Notes under the pieces: generated by a model | The model's input: the letters and a program-made list of their open reading frames with translations, nothing else | Told to the model about the DNA's origin: nothing | Database searches by the model: none | Program-made: the position numbers and the translations under genes | Shown: one piece after another, positions 34,141 through 45,030 of the stretch | Position numbering within the stretch: the stretch's first letter is position 1 | Layout: every line of letters begins with the position of its first letter | Assembly: GCF_041395345.1 (NCBI RefSeq) | Contig: NZ_JAWLAR010000005.1 | Coordinates: 168,127 to 232,126, forward strand | Source: Dokdonella sp041395345 | GTDB taxonomy: Bacteria; Pseudomonadota; Gammaproteobacteria; Xanthomonadales; Rhodanobacteraceae | DNA: 64,000 nucleotides | Direction of reading: 5' to 3'

Positions 34141-35727
34141 TCATGCCGACCGGGCCAGCGACTCGGCGGCCAGTGCCCGGGCCGCCCATTCACCCGTCTC
34201 GACGCCCCCCTCCATGAAGCCCTGGTTGTCGAACGCGCAGTGTTCCCCGATGAAGTGCAGATTGCCGACCGACTGCCCTGCCGCGCCGCGGATGCCCGTC
34301 CACTGACCGGGACGATAGCAGGCATAGCTGCCGAGCACCCAGGGCTGGCTCGGCCAGTTCATGCGCGCTTCTCTGGCACCGGCCCGTGCCGAGGAAAGCC
34401 CGGGATAAATGGCATCGAGCTGTTGCGCAGCCAGATCGGCCTGTTGACGTGCGGAGCCTTCAGCAATTTCCAGCCCGTGCTTGCCGCCCACAAAATTGGT
34501 CAGGATACCGGCAGCGCCAGGTTGCATGCGGCTGGTTTCCCAGGTCGACTGCACCGGAAGATCACTGAAGCTGCTGCCCGAGCTGGCATCGCGCGTGCGC
34601 CAGACTCGCTCATTGAAGCCGATCATGAGTTTTGCATTGGTGCCGTAGCCGAGTTCGTTGATCGCGCGCCGCTTGATGGCTGGCAGTTCCAGGTCAAGCT
34701 GTACGCGTCTCAGTGTGGTGAACGGCATGGCCAGCACGACGCGCCGTGCGCGCACTTCGAACGCAGCCGCGCCACGTTTGAACTGGAGCGAGTAGCGACC
34801 GTCTGCGGACTGCCGGACCGCTTCGAGCACACTACCGGTTTCGATGGCGGAACCCAGGCGACTGCCGAGATTGCTGGTGATCAGATCGTTGCCACCGCGC
34901 ACATGGAATCGTTCGTCACTTTCACCAAAGATGTGAAAGGCCTCGGTACCCGGATCGATGAAGGTCAGCAGGTTCAGTGCGGACTGCTCGTCGCAGTCGA
35001 GTCCCATCTCGGTCGTGTAAGCCACTTCGATGAGGCGGCGCAGCCAGCCACTCGCACCGTTCCGGTCCAGCCACGCGCTTATCGTTTCCTTGTCCAGAGC
35101 CTCGCAGCCACCGGGCGATGCGTAGGTAATCTCGTCTTCCGGCAAGGCATCCGTTTCTCGCCTGATCGCTTCTGCCAGTGGCGCGAAGGCGAGCAGGATT
35201 TCCTCCTCGGAGTAACGGCGCCCCTCGCAATACCAGACATCCCCGAATGCATGGGTCGGATCCTCGCTGAGATCGTCCAGCGGCAGGTTGAACTCCGCAG
35301 CGAGCGCGCGGATTCGTACGTGGCCGGTGTCGATCAGTTCGCCACCGAGCTCGCAGACCTGGCCATCGGCAAAGTGGTTGCGCAGGCTGAACATGCGCCC
35401 GCCAATGCGGTCCTGGGCTTCGTAGACGCGCGCACCGATGCCTGCCTGGCGCAGACGCCAGGCGCAGGTCAGCCCAGCCACTCCGGCGCCAACGATGACG
35501 ACCTCATCGGCAGCATCGCCACGCAACAGCGGAGCAGGAGTGCAGGCGGCCAGCGCCAGCGCGGAGGTGGCGGTTGCTGCCTGACGCAGGAATCGTCGTC
35601 GCGAAGACGCGCGACGCATTTCCAGATCGCGCGCAACGAGTTCATCGAGCGGTTCGCCGGACTGCCTGGCCACGGCCGAAATCGCTGCAGCGCGTCGCAA
35701 CAGGTCCACCCATGCGGTGCGAGCCAT
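34141..35727 (-). CDS. Tat-exported flavin amine oxidase, probable lipoprotein
   Basis: 528 residues; ATG 35727 has a strong GGGGAGGGG ribosome site. A twin-arginine signal starts at about residue 43 (RRRFLRQAATATSALALAACTP) and ends in a lipobox-like LAAC, after an unusually long n-region. The FAD-binding motif is VVIVGAGVAGLTCAWRLRQAG; GGRMFSLRNHF and a C-terminal HFIGEHCAFDNQGFMEGGVETGEWAA complete the monoamine-oxidase family pattern. The substrate (an amine or amino acid) is unknown. It would act in the periplasm. Confidence 0.88.
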   Translation of the reverse strand: MARTAWVDLLRRAAAISAVARQSGEPLDELVARDLEMRRASSRRRFLRQAATATSALALAACTPAPLLRGDAADEVVIVGAGVAGLTCAWRLRQAGIGARVYEAQDRIGGRMFSLRNHFADGQVCELGGELIDTGHVRIRALAAEFNLPLDDLSEDPTHAFGDVWYCEGRRYSEEEILLAFAPLAEAIRRETDALPEDEITYASPGGCEALDKETISAWLDRNGASGWLRRLIEVAYTTEMGLDCDEQSALNLLTFIDPGTEAFHIFGESDERFHVRGGNDLITSNLGSRLGSAIETGSVLEAVRQSADGRYSLQFKRGAAAFEVRARRVVLAMPFTTLRRVQLDLELPAIKRRAINELGYGTNAKLMIGFNERVWRTRDASSGSSFSDLPVQSTWETSRMQPGAAGILTNFVGGKHGLEIAEGSARQQADLAAQQLDAIYPGLSSARAGAREARMNWPSQPWVLGSYACYRPGQWTGIRGAAGQSVGNLHFIGEHCAFDNQGFMEGGVETGEWAARALAAESLARSA

Positions 35728-35904
35728 GACCCCTCCCCGGATCGAGCCGCCGATTGCGGCAGAGGATGAGCCTAGCGCGAATCTGTCGGCGAGGCACCGG
35801 CTTTGTCAGTGTTCCAACGTGGCCCCGATGGCAGCCTTTCAGCGTTGATGAAAGTGCAATGGGAAAACCGCCGAATGACCATGCCTTTCCAACTGGAGTT
35901 CAAC

Positions 35905-36411
35905 ATGCGTAGAAGACCACGAAACCTTCCTTTCGCGCTGGTTCCTGCACTTGTCATGGCCGTTACCGCTCCGGTCGTGATGGCGAGCGAATCGAGCATG
36001 GCCACGGGCAAGCTCAGCGTCGAGGGGCCCGACGCCACGCTGGTGATCAGCCTCAACCATGCCTATTACGTCAGCGGCCCCAATCGCTTCGACGAGACGA
36101 AAACGGTGCGCAGCATCGTTTTCACTGCGGACGACCAGCGAGCCGCGATCAACGCCTGCCCGGACATGCGTTGCGCGATGCTGTCGTCGAGCGACGGACT
36201 GCAGATCGAAATCGGCGACGACGGTGCGGTCAACTGGTGGGCACATGTTGCGCCGATCCAGTACAGCAGCACGGCCAGCGGCGATGCCCTCAAGCTCAGC
36301 GTCGACAGCGCCGGACGGGTCGCCGGCAGCTTCAAGCTGGGCGGTTCCGGCGCGACCGCCGCAGTCGAATTCGACGCCTCGCTGATCAGGGATTTCTCGA
36401 AGACGGAATGA
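35905..36411 (+). CDS. Small secreted protein of unknown function
   Basis: 168 residues from ATG 35905, chosen because GGAG lies seven bases upstream and a signal peptide then starts at residue 1 (RRRPRNLPFALVPALVMAVT, cleavage near VMA-SE). The mature part is a small beta-rich domain with one Cys pair (NACPDMRCAM). Residues such as GKLSVEGPDATLVISLNHAYYV and GRVAGSFKLGGSGATAAVEFDASLI suggest a repeat of beta-strands. No family recognised. It converges with the Ser/Thr kinase gene, 37 bp away. Confidence 0.75.
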   Translation: MRRRPRNLPFALVPALVMAVTAPVVMASESSMATGKLSVEGPDATLVISLNHAYYVSGPNRFDETKTVRSIVFTADDQRAAINACPDMRCAMLSSSDGLQIEIGDDGAVNWWAHVAPIQYSSTASGDALKLSVDSAGRVAGSFKLGGSGATAAVEFDASLIRDFSKTE

Positions 36412-36448
36412 TGCCGGCGCCGGTTGCGCCGAGGCTGCAGCGCCCGAC

Positions 36449-39370
36449 TCAGGCCCTGCCGCCGATGCGTGCACCGAGCTTGCGCGCCAGCGCCTCGGCC
36501 TGGCGCAGCTTCGGTGCGTATTCGGGGGTGCGCAGCCGGGCCATGGCCGCCTCGATATCGGCGCGTGCCGCATCGAGGTCGCCTTCCTGCTGGTGCAAGC
36601 GGCTGCGTTCGAGATAGGCCGCGCCGAGCATCGGTTCGCTGCCGGCATCGCCGGCGCGGGTCAATGTCTCGATGGCCGTCCCGATCAGTACGGCGGCCTC
36701 CTCCCGCAGGCTGGACTCCTGCTTGCCGAGCAGACCCGCCGCCAGGGCGACGCGGGCCTGGGCAATTTCGGCGTGGTCCTTGTCGTAGATCGCCTGCATG
36801 CCGTCAAGGGCCCGGCGAAGCAGCGGGATGGCCTCGTCGTATCGACTCTGCGCGAGACGCAGCGCGCCGATGACCGAAGCTGCGAACGTGTTGTTGTAGT
36901 GGTCGTCGGGCGAGACGCGAGCGAGCGCGGCGATCGCCTCCGTCCCCAGCCTGTCGGCTTCGGCCAGTTTCCCGGCATCGGTCAGCGCGCCGACCTCCAG
37001 GAATGCGGTCATCCACGTGTAGACACTGTCGCCGGTCGCGGCCTTGAATGCCTCGAACGACTTGTTGTATCGCTGAGCGGCAAGCTCGAACTGGCCCTGG
37101 GCCCGGGCCAGGCCGCCGAAGGTCTGCAAAGCCTGCGCATACTGCCCGGATGGCGTCTTGCCGAGGATCGCAAGCGATTCCGTGAAGGAACGTTCCGCCG
37201 CCTCGAGATTTCCCGTGCGACGCTGCAGGTCGCCGAGCCGCAACAGCGTACCGCCCACGTAGAGATGATCGGCCGGCAGCTTGGCACGCTCGATGTCGAG
37301 CGCCGTCTGATACTGGACCAGCGCCTCGTCGTACTTGTGCTGGACGCGCAGGACGTCGCCGACGTTGGTCCGCAGCATGGCTGTTCGCACATGCTCTTCA
37401 CCGTTGTTTTTCGCGACGATAGCGAGTGCTTCGCGATAGCTGGCTAGCGCGTCGGGATACTTCCCCGCCTCCTGCTGCACCTTGCCGAGTACGCCGAGTC
37501 GGCTGGCAACGCGAACGTCGTCCACGCCATAGGTTTCGCGAAAGACCTCGACGCCGTGGCGGGCGAGCTTTTCCGCCGCTTCGTTGCTGCCCTGGACCAG
37601 TTCGATGTTGGCCAGCGATGACTCCGCGAGTGCTGCGCGCGGCAGGTTTCCGGCACCGGCCCGACGCAACTTGTCCAGTGCGTCGCGCAGCAGCGTTGCC
37701 GAGGCCGGTACGTCTCCCACCGCATAGACGGCCTCGCCATAGGCGGCAAGAACCTCGGCAGCGGGGATGCTGTCGGGTCCGCTCAGATTCGATTGCAGCT
37801 CCCAGGCACGCTTGAGGGTTGCCATTGCCGCTTCGCGATCATCCAGGCTGATCTGGATCTCGCCGAGGTCCTTGAGCAGTTGTGCCTGGAGTTCCGGCTC
37901 GCCGGCAAGGCTGCTGTCGATCTGGGCGATACCGTCGCGGATCAGTGCAACCGGCGTTCGCGCAACCGCACTGGCGCGGCTGATCGGGTCCTGCTCGCGA
38001 AACAGGGTGAGGATGAAATCCTTGACCCGCTCGCTTCGGGCGAGCTCGCGTTCGGCCTTGCTGCGTTCGAGATCCGCACGCTGCGCCTCGGCATGCGCGA
38101 GCTGTGCCTGCCAGAGTGCCGCGCCCAGTCCGCCGAGCAACGAGACGGCGACAAGCACCGACGCCGCGACCCCGACCCGATGCCTGCGGATGAACGTTTT
38201 CAGCCGGTATCCCGCCGAGTCGGCACGCGCCGAAATCGGACGGCCCTCGAGCCAGCGGCGCAGGTCATCGGCAAAGGCGGCGGCCGTCGCATAGCGTCGC
38301 GACGGCTCGCGCTGCAGTGCGGTCGTGACGATCAGGTCGAGATCGCCGGACAGCGTTCGCGCCAGCTGCCGAGCCTCGACCGCGTCGCCATACAGGTCCT
38401 GCAGCTGCGTCGGGGTCATGCGGGCGGCAAGCGTACTGGCTCGATCGGTGACTTCCTGGCTCGCTTCGAGGGCCAGCTGCGCCGGGGTTGCGCCGCGCCG
38501 CTGGCGCGGCAGTTGCCCGATCAGCAGCTCGCACAACATCAGGCCCAGCGCGTAGACATCGGTGGCCGTGCCGATCGGTTCGCCGAGGATCTGTTCGGGC
38601 GCAGCATAGGCTGGCGACATCACCCGCAGACCGGTTCCGGTCTGGGTCTGCTCGCCACTCTCCTCGATCAGCTTGGCGATGCCGAAATCGAGCACGCGCG
38701 GCTCGCCCTGGCGGTCGACCAGCACGTTCGAAGGCTTGAGGTCGCGGTGCACGACGAGTTGCGCGTGCGCATAAGCGACCGCATCGGCGACCTTGGCCAG
38801 CAGGCGCATGCGCGAGCGGACATCGAGGTGATGCTCGGCCGCATAGCGGGTGATCGGCTGTCCGTCGACATGGTCCATGACGTAATACGGGCGCTCGTCG
38901 CCACTCATGCCACCGTCGACCAGGCGCACGATGTTCGGATGGTTCAGGCGCGCAAGGATGCGCCGTTCCTGCAGGAACCGACGCAGGATCGCCTCGGTGT
39001 CCATGCCGCGCTTGAGCAGCTTGACCGCAACCTGCTGCTCGTAGGCGCCGTCGGTGCGTTCGGCCAGCCAGACCACGCCCATGCCGCCCTCGCCGAGCGG
39101 GCGCAGCAGTCGCCAGGGGCCGGTCGTTCCGGTCGAGGCCGGGTCGGCGGCGTCCGCGACCCGGATGCCCGCAACCTCACATGCCAGCTCGCCGTCGAGC
39201 AGCGGATTGGGTGCGTCGTCGGCCCGCAGCAGCGCCCGTACCTCGGAAGCCAGCACGGGATCGCTCTGCTCCAGGTCAGCCAGCCGCCGGGCACGAACGG
39301 CATGCTCGAGGTCGGCCAGTTCATCGAACAGGGCGGCCACTTCGGCCCAGCGTTCGGTTGCCGTGCTCAT
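36449..39370 (-). CDS. Serine/threonine protein kinase with transmembrane helix and TPR-rich sensor region
   Basis: 973 residues. The cytoplasmic N-terminal Hanks-type kinase is complete: glycine loop LGEGGMGVVWLAE, Lys in VAVKLLKRG, catalytic VVHRDLKPSNVL, DFGIAKL and SPAYAAPEQILG (activation segment). One transmembrane helix (VGVAASVLVAVSLLGGLGAALW, about residue 390) is followed by a long helical region with tetratricopeptide-like repeats. It starts four bases after the ECF sigma gene, so kinase and sigma factor are cotranscribed. In other bacteria such kinases activate their paired ECF factor by phosphorylation. Confidence 0.95.
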   Translation of the reverse strand: MSTATERWAEVAALFDELADLEHAVRARRLADLEQSDPVLASEVRALLRADDAPNPLLDGELACEVAGIRVADAADPASTGTTGPWRLLRPLGEGGMGVVWLAERTDGAYEQQVAVKLLKRGMDTEAILRRFLQERRILARLNHPNIVRLVDGGMSGDERPYYVMDHVDGQPITRYAAEHHLDVRSRMRLLAKVADAVAYAHAQLVVHRDLKPSNVLVDRQGEPRVLDFGIAKLIEESGEQTQTGTGLRVMSPAYAAPEQILGEPIGTATDVYALGLMLCELLIGQLPRQRRGATPAQLALEASQEVTDRASTLAARMTPTQLQDLYGDAVEARQLARTLSGDLDLIVTTALQREPSRRYATAAAFADDLRRWLEGRPISARADSAGYRLKTFIRRHRVGVAASVLVAVSLLGGLGAALWQAQLAHAEAQRADLERSKAERELARSERVKDFILTLFREQDPISRASAVARTPVALIRDGIAQIDSSLAGEPELQAQLLKDLGEIQISLDDREAAMATLKRAWELQSNLSGPDSIPAAEVLAAYGEAVYAVGDVPASATLLRDALDKLRRAGAGNLPRAALAESSLANIELVQGSNEAAEKLARHGVEVFRETYGVDDVRVASRLGVLGKVQQEAGKYPDALASYREALAIVAKNNGEEHVRTAMLRTNVGDVLRVQHKYDEALVQYQTALDIERAKLPADHLYVGGTLLRLGDLQRRTGNLEAAERSFTESLAILGKTPSGQYAQALQTFGGLARAQGQFELAAQRYNKSFEAFKAATGDSVYTWMTAFLEVGALTDAGKLAEADRLGTEAIAALARVSPDDHYNNTFAASVIGALRLAQSRYDEAIPLLRRALDGMQAIYDKDHAEIAQARVALAAGLLGKQESSLREEAAVLIGTAIETLTRAGDAGSEPMLGAAYLERSRLHQQEGDLDAARADIEAAMARLRTPEYAPKLRQAEALARKLGARIGGRA

Positions 39371-39374
39371 CGGC

Positions 39375-39926
39375 CTACTCCGCGGTCAGTTCTCGTTGGA
39401 GATACGCACGTGCCCGACGCCAGTCGCGCTTGAGCGAGCGTTCGGAACGCTGTTGCACATCGGCAATTTCGCTGAGCTCGAGACCCGCATAAAAGCGCAT
39501 CTCGACCAGAGCGGCCAGCTTCTCGTCAACCGCTGCCAGGCTGACGAGGGCAGCATCCAGCGCGAGGACCTCCTCGTCGCGCTCGGATGCAACGGCCTGG
39601 AATGCCGTAGTGTCGAGCGGCACGAAACGAAGATCGCCGCCCCGTCGAACGGCCGCCCGCGAACGCACATGGTCAATGACGATCTGACGCATGACGCGTG
39701 CGGCGACAGCGAAATAGTGGCTGCGATCATTGACTTCGACGGCGCCGTGATGAGCGAGCTTGAGGTAGGCCTCGTGCACCAGAGAAGTGGCGCGCATGCC
39801 GGGATCACCGCGCAGCTGGCCGGCAGCCATTCGACGCAGTTCATCGTAAAGCGTCGCAAACAGGCGCTCGGACGCCATTGGATCGCCGCCACGCGCCTTG
39901 CCAATCAGTTCGGTGATCTCGGCCAC
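39375..39926 (-). CDS. ECF-type RNA polymerase sigma factor paired with a Ser/Thr kinase
   Basis: 183 residues of the TIGR02999/ECF43-like class. Region 2 contains DELRRMAAGQLR, then RATSLVHEAYLKL, YFAVAARVMRQIVIDHVRSR. Region 4 includes ALVEMRFYAGLELSEIADVQQRSERSLKRDWRRARAYL (helix-turn-helix). Region 2.2 has HEAYLKL where many ECF factors carry acidic residues, with Thr47/Ser48 directly before it. No anti-sigma gene is present. In the related Vibrio EcfP-PknT pair, phosphorylation near this site is needed for activity; applying that here is inference. Confidence 0.93.
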   Translation of the reverse strand: MAEITELIGKARGGDPMASERLFATLYDELRRMAAGQLRGDPGMRATSLVHEAYLKLAHHGAVEVNDRSHYFAVAARVMRQIVIDHVRSRAAVRRGGDLRFVPLDTTAFQAVASERDEEVLALDAALVSLAAVDEKLAALVEMRFYAGLELSEIADVQQRSERSLKRDWRRARAYLQRELTAE

Positions 39927-40138
39927 GTGTCACTCCGGTTTCGCCACTACGTTGCCATGCGTGGCCCGTTGTAGCAATCGTCCCGAGTCCCTCTCGAATC
40001 CCCGGGCTCCCGGCAAATGCTGCGGCCCTCCAGAGGGCTGATTGTGAACTGGCGCACAAGTGGCCTGCGACCTGCGACCCGGCCACGACGATCCTGCTTG
40101 ACCGTATCATGCGCGCTCACTCAGTCAGAGGATTGCCC

Positions 40139-41848
40139 ATGCGATTTGTCCTACCGTTGCTGCTTGGTGCGTTTGCGGCTACTTCGGCCCTGGCCGGCGA
40201 AAACATCATGCTTGTGCTGGATGCCTCGGGCTCGATGTGGGGCCAGATCGCCGGCAAGACCAAGGTCGAGATCGCGCGCGAAACGGTCGCCGACATGCTC
40301 GGCACCTGGAAGGCCGACAACGCGATCGGTCTGGTCGCCTATGGCCACCGTCGCAAGGGCGACTGCAGCGACATCGAGACGCTGATCGAGCCCGGTCCAC
40401 TCGATCAGGCGTCCTACCTTGCAACGGTCAACGGACTCAATGCCAAGGGCATGACGCCACTGTCGGCCGCGGTCAGGCATGCCGCCGGCGTACTCAAGTC
40501 GAGCGAGCAGAAGGCCACCGTGATCCTGGTTTCCGATGGCGAGGAAACCTGCAACCTCGATCCCTGCGCCGTGGGCGATGAACTGGAAACGAGTGGCGTC
40601 GCGTTCACCGCCCATGTGATCGGTTTCGATGTCAGTGATCCAATTCATCAGGCCCAGCTGCGTTGTCTCGCCGAGAACACGGGTGGGCGCTACTTCAATG
40701 CGCGTGATGCCGAGGAACTTGGCGCCGCGATTGCGGGCGCGGTCAATGCAAGCACCGAACCGCCACCACCGCCCGCAAAGGCGACCGTAGCCACGAAGGG
40801 GCCGTTGACGATAACCGGCGAGATCGAAATCTCGTGGACCGGTCCCGCCGATCGCGGCGACTACGTGACCTTTGCGCCAGTGGGCTCGAAGGACAATGCC
40901 TATCTGGACTACGAAGTGGTCGGCCGGAAGGAAGCAACCGACAAGGCAGGCATCGTTTCCCTGCGCGCGCCGGCAGAGTCCGGTCCGATCGAATTGCGCT
41001 ACGTCAGTCCGATCCGCAAGGACAGCGTGCTCGCCCGCGTCGTGCTCGAAGTCGGTGACGCCGAGGCGAGCATCGAAGCGCCCGACAGCGTCCCCGCCGG
41101 CGCGAAGGTCACCATCACCGCGCGCGGTCCGGTCGGGAAGAACCACTGGATCGGATTTGCGCCGAAAGGCAGCCCGATTACCGCGTACCTGCAGTACGGC
41201 CGTCCGACCGGGCCGGTCAGCGAGATCGAACTGATGCCCCCGTCCGAGCCGGGCGAGTACGAACTGCGTTACGTGCTCAATGAACGTGAACGCATCATCG
41301 CCACGCGCCCGATCACGGTGGTCGCAAGTACCGCGAGCGTCAGTGGGCCGTCAACCGCCATGGCCGGCGACACGGTCGCGGTCACGGCGAGCGGCCCCGA
41401 GGGATCCATGCACTGGATCGGATTCGCACCGGCTGGCAGCGAGGCCGGCAGCTATCGCGACTACATGCGCCCGCAAGGCGCCCAAACCGAAGGCACCCTG
41501 ATGGCGCCGACCGAAGCAGGCGACTACGAACTGCGCTATGTACTCAACGAGCGCGAGAAGGTGATCGCTTCGCAGCCGGTCAAGGTGACGCCGGCAGTCG
41601 CCAAGCTCGATGCTCCCGGCAGCGTGACAGCGAACGAAGACATCACCGTGCGCTTCCAGGGCCCGCGGCACGCCAGCCACTGGATCGGATTCGTTCGCCG
41701 CGACACGCTCGAGTATCTCCGCTATGCCGACGTCCCGCTGGAAGGCGATTCAGTCACGCTTCGCACCCCCGAAGAAGCCGGCGACTACGATATCGTCTTC
41801 GTCATCGACAAGACCGCCATCGCCCGCAATCCGGTCTCCGTGCGCTGA
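40139..41848 (+). CDS. Secreted VWA domain protein with four Ig-like repeats
   Basis: 569 residues from ATG 40139 with AGAGG upstream. The signal peptide (about 1-19) ends SALA-GEN. A von Willebrand A domain follows (about 20-205) with MIDAS DASGSMWG, the Thr in GMTPLSAA and the Asp in VSDGEET. After a Pro-rich linker come four tandem repeats of about 85 residues; repeats 2-4 share HWIGF and the block EPGEYELRYVLNERERIIA or a near copy. It is probably periplasmic or surface-bound, binding a partner through the metal site. It is divergent from the ECF sigma gene across 212 bp, so a functional link is possible. Confidence 0.88.
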   Translation: MRFVLPLLLGAFAATSALAGENIMLVLDASGSMWGQIAGKTKVEIARETVADMLGTWKADNAIGLVAYGHRRKGDCSDIETLIEPGPLDQASYLATVNGLNAKGMTPLSAAVRHAAGVLKSSEQKATVILVSDGEETCNLDPCAVGDELETSGVAFTAHVIGFDVSDPIHQAQLRCLAENTGGRYFNARDAEELGAAIAGAVNASTEPPPPPAKATVATKGPLTITGEIEISWTGPADRGDYVTFAPVGSKDNAYLDYEVVGRKEATDKAGIVSLRAPAESGPIELRYVSPIRKDSVLARVVLEVGDAEASIEAPDSVPAGAKVTITARGPVGKNHWIGFAPKGSPITAYLQYGRPTGPVSEIELMPPSEPGEYELRYVLNERERIIATRPITVVASTASVSGPSTAMAGDTVAVTASGPEGSMHWIGFAPAGSEAGSYRDYMRPQGAQTEGTLMAPTEAGDYELRYVLNEREKVIASQPVKVTPAVAKLDAPGSVTANEDITVRFQGPRHASHWIGFVRRDTLEYLRYADVPLEGDSVTLRTPEEAGDYDIVFVIDKTAIARNPVSVR

Positions 41849-41908
41849 AGACTGAAAACGGCCGGAGCAATGCTCCGGACGTTTGCCGTGCAAAGAGGAG
41901 TCCAGCGA

Positions 41909-42472
41909 TCAGGCAGCACGGCGTTCGTGCTTGCCCTCACCGATTTCCTCGATCAGCTTGGCGTTGAACGCCTCCAGATCCTTCGGCGTGCGGCTGCTGA
42001 CGATGCCGTTGTCGACCACGACTTCCTCGTCGACCCAGGTCGCCCCTGCATTCTCGATATCCTTGCGAATGGTCGGCACCGAAGTCACCTTGCGCCCCTT
42101 CAGAACGCCGGCATCGGCCAGAATCCACGGGCCGTGACAGATCGCTGCCACCGGCTTGCCCGCCTTGACAAAGGCCTTGACGAATTTCAATGCATCTTCG
42201 TTGACGCGCAATTGATCCGGATTGAACAGGCCGCCCGGGAGAACCACCGCATCGTAGTCTTCCGCTCGCGCTTCGCCGAGTCCCTTGTCGACTGCAACCT
42301 TCACCCCTTTCTCAAGGTGCCTGAAGGCCTGCAGCTCGCCGGATTCGGGTGAAACGACCTGTACCGTCGCACCGGCGGCCTTGAGCGCGTCGCGCGGGCT
42401 GGTCAACTCGCTCTCTTCGAAACCGTGCGTGGCGAGGATTGCGATCTTCTTGCCCTGGATATTCATGCTCAT
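41909..42472 (-). CDS. DJ-1/PfpI family protein (type 1 glutamine amidotransferase-like)
   Basis: 187 residues from ATG 42472, with AGGAG seven bases upstream. It has the PfpI-fold pattern KKIAILATHGFEESEL, DYDAVVLPGGLFNPDQLR and the nucleophile elbow AAICHGPWIL with its Cys. Family members (YhbO/PfpI) are described as deglycases, proteases or stress hydrolases; the true activity here is unknown. It is divergent from the flavodoxin-fold gene. Confidence 0.92.
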   Translation of the reverse strand: MSMNIQGKKIAILATHGFEESELTSPRDALKAAGATVQVVSPESGELQAFRHLEKGVKVAVDKGLGEARAEDYDAVVLPGGLFNPDQLRVNEDALKFVKAFVKAGKPVAAICHGPWILADAGVLKGRKVTSVPTIRKDIENAGATWVDEEVVVDNGIVSSRTPKDLEAFNAKLIEEIGEGKHERRAA

Positions 42473-42590
42473 GAGAGGTCTCCTTTGCTGTTCGCAGTGC
42501 AAATCGCACCGCCTTGCCATCAGACTAGCGGGGTGAGCTTTAATGCCCGCCAACACAAGGTGCCGTGGATAACATGAGGTTCAGAAAGCC

Positions 42591-43103
42591 GTGATCGAGA
42601 GTCTGCAAGACCCGAAGACTTTGCTCATCGTCTGGCACAGTCGAACCGGGGCGAGCTTGCAGATGGCCCAGGCGGCATGCGATGCCGCTTCTGCGCAAGT
42701 GGGTATTCGCGTCGTCATGCGCCCCGCCGAATCCGCGACCAGTGCGGAGGTGATGGCCGCCGATGCCGTGCTGTTCGTCGCACCGGAAAATCTCGCTTCA
42801 CTATCAGGCGCGATGAAGGAGTTTCTCGACCGCAGCTACTACGACCTTCTCGATCGCTGCAATGGCAAGGTCTACGCCTCGATCATCTGTGCAGGCTCCG
42901 ATGGCGAAGGCGCGCAACGGCAGCTCGACCGCATTGCCAAAGGATTGCGTCTGCGCCGCGTAGCCCCGCCGCTGATCGTGAATACGTCCGCTCAGACGCG
43001 GGAGGCAATACTTGCACCAAAAAAGCTGGGAACTGAAGACCTCGACCGTGCCCGCGAACTTGGCGCCTTGCTGAGTGCCGGGCTTGCGATGGGAATCTTC
43101 TAG
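42591..43103 (+). CDS. Flavodoxin-fold / NAD(P)H-dependent oxidoreductase-like protein
   Basis: 170 residues from a GTG at 42591 (GAGG about 10 bases upstream; no in-frame ATG nearby). It has the FMN phosphate loop pattern LLIVWHSRTGASLQMAQAA, then a parallel beta/alpha order with ADAVLFVAPENLASLSGAMKEFLDR and VYASIICAGSDGEGAQRQLDRI, typical of flavodoxin-like proteins. The redox partner is unknown. A strong terminator follows immediately. Confidence 0.82.
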   Translation: MIESLQDPKTLLIVWHSRTGASLQMAQAACDAASAQVGIRVVMRPAESATSAEVMAADAVLFVAPENLASLSGAMKEFLDRSYYDLLDRCNGKVYASIICAGSDGEGAQRQLDRIAKGLRLRRVAPPLIVNTSAQTREAILAPKKLGTEDLDRARELGALLSAGLAMGIF

Positions 43104-43111
43104 TCACTCAG

Positions 43112-43142
43112 AAAAAACCCCGCATCGCTGCGGGGTTTCTTG
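43112..43142. terminator. Rho-independent terminator after flavodoxin-fold gene (bidirectional)
   Basis: CCCCGC (43118-43123) and GCGGGG (43130-43135) form a stem with loop ATCGCT, extended by AAA/TTT, preceded by AAAAAA and followed by TTTCTT. It can stop transcription of the flavodoxin-fold gene on the plus strand and, through the A-tract, groEL transcripts arriving on the minus strand. Confidence 0.9.
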
Positions 43143-43239
43143 TGGAACTGCATCAGGGTGGAGCGTTTTCCAAGAAGTGCAGCCTCGGATGGCCGCTTCT
43201 TGATTCTCGCGATCAGGGGTGATCGCAGGAATAGACCTC

Positions 43240-44892
<1,653 letters not shown>

Positions 44893-44902
44893 TTCGTGAA
44901 AC

Positions 44903-45028
44903 TCCGGGAATAGGGAATGGGGAATGGAGAATGGTCAGAGCAGTAGCGGTGAATTCGGGTGCTGGGGTGGCAATCGGTGCGCGCAGGCGCTTCTACGATT
45001 CCCTATTCCCCATTCCCGATTCCCGCTT
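44903..45028. repeat. Inverted GGGAAT repeat pair (element C) between groES and groEL
   Basis: The left arm (44903-44935) reads CCGGGAATAGGGAATGGGGA and continues with GAATGG. The right arm (44997-45028) is the inverse, CGATTCCCTATTCCCCATTC continuing CCGATTCCCG. About 60 bp lie between. The element fills nearly all of the 138-bp groES-groEL spacer and comes within about 10 bp of the groEL start, so it can form a strong hairpin in the operon mRNA. Confidence 0.85.
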
Positions 45029-45030
45029 CG

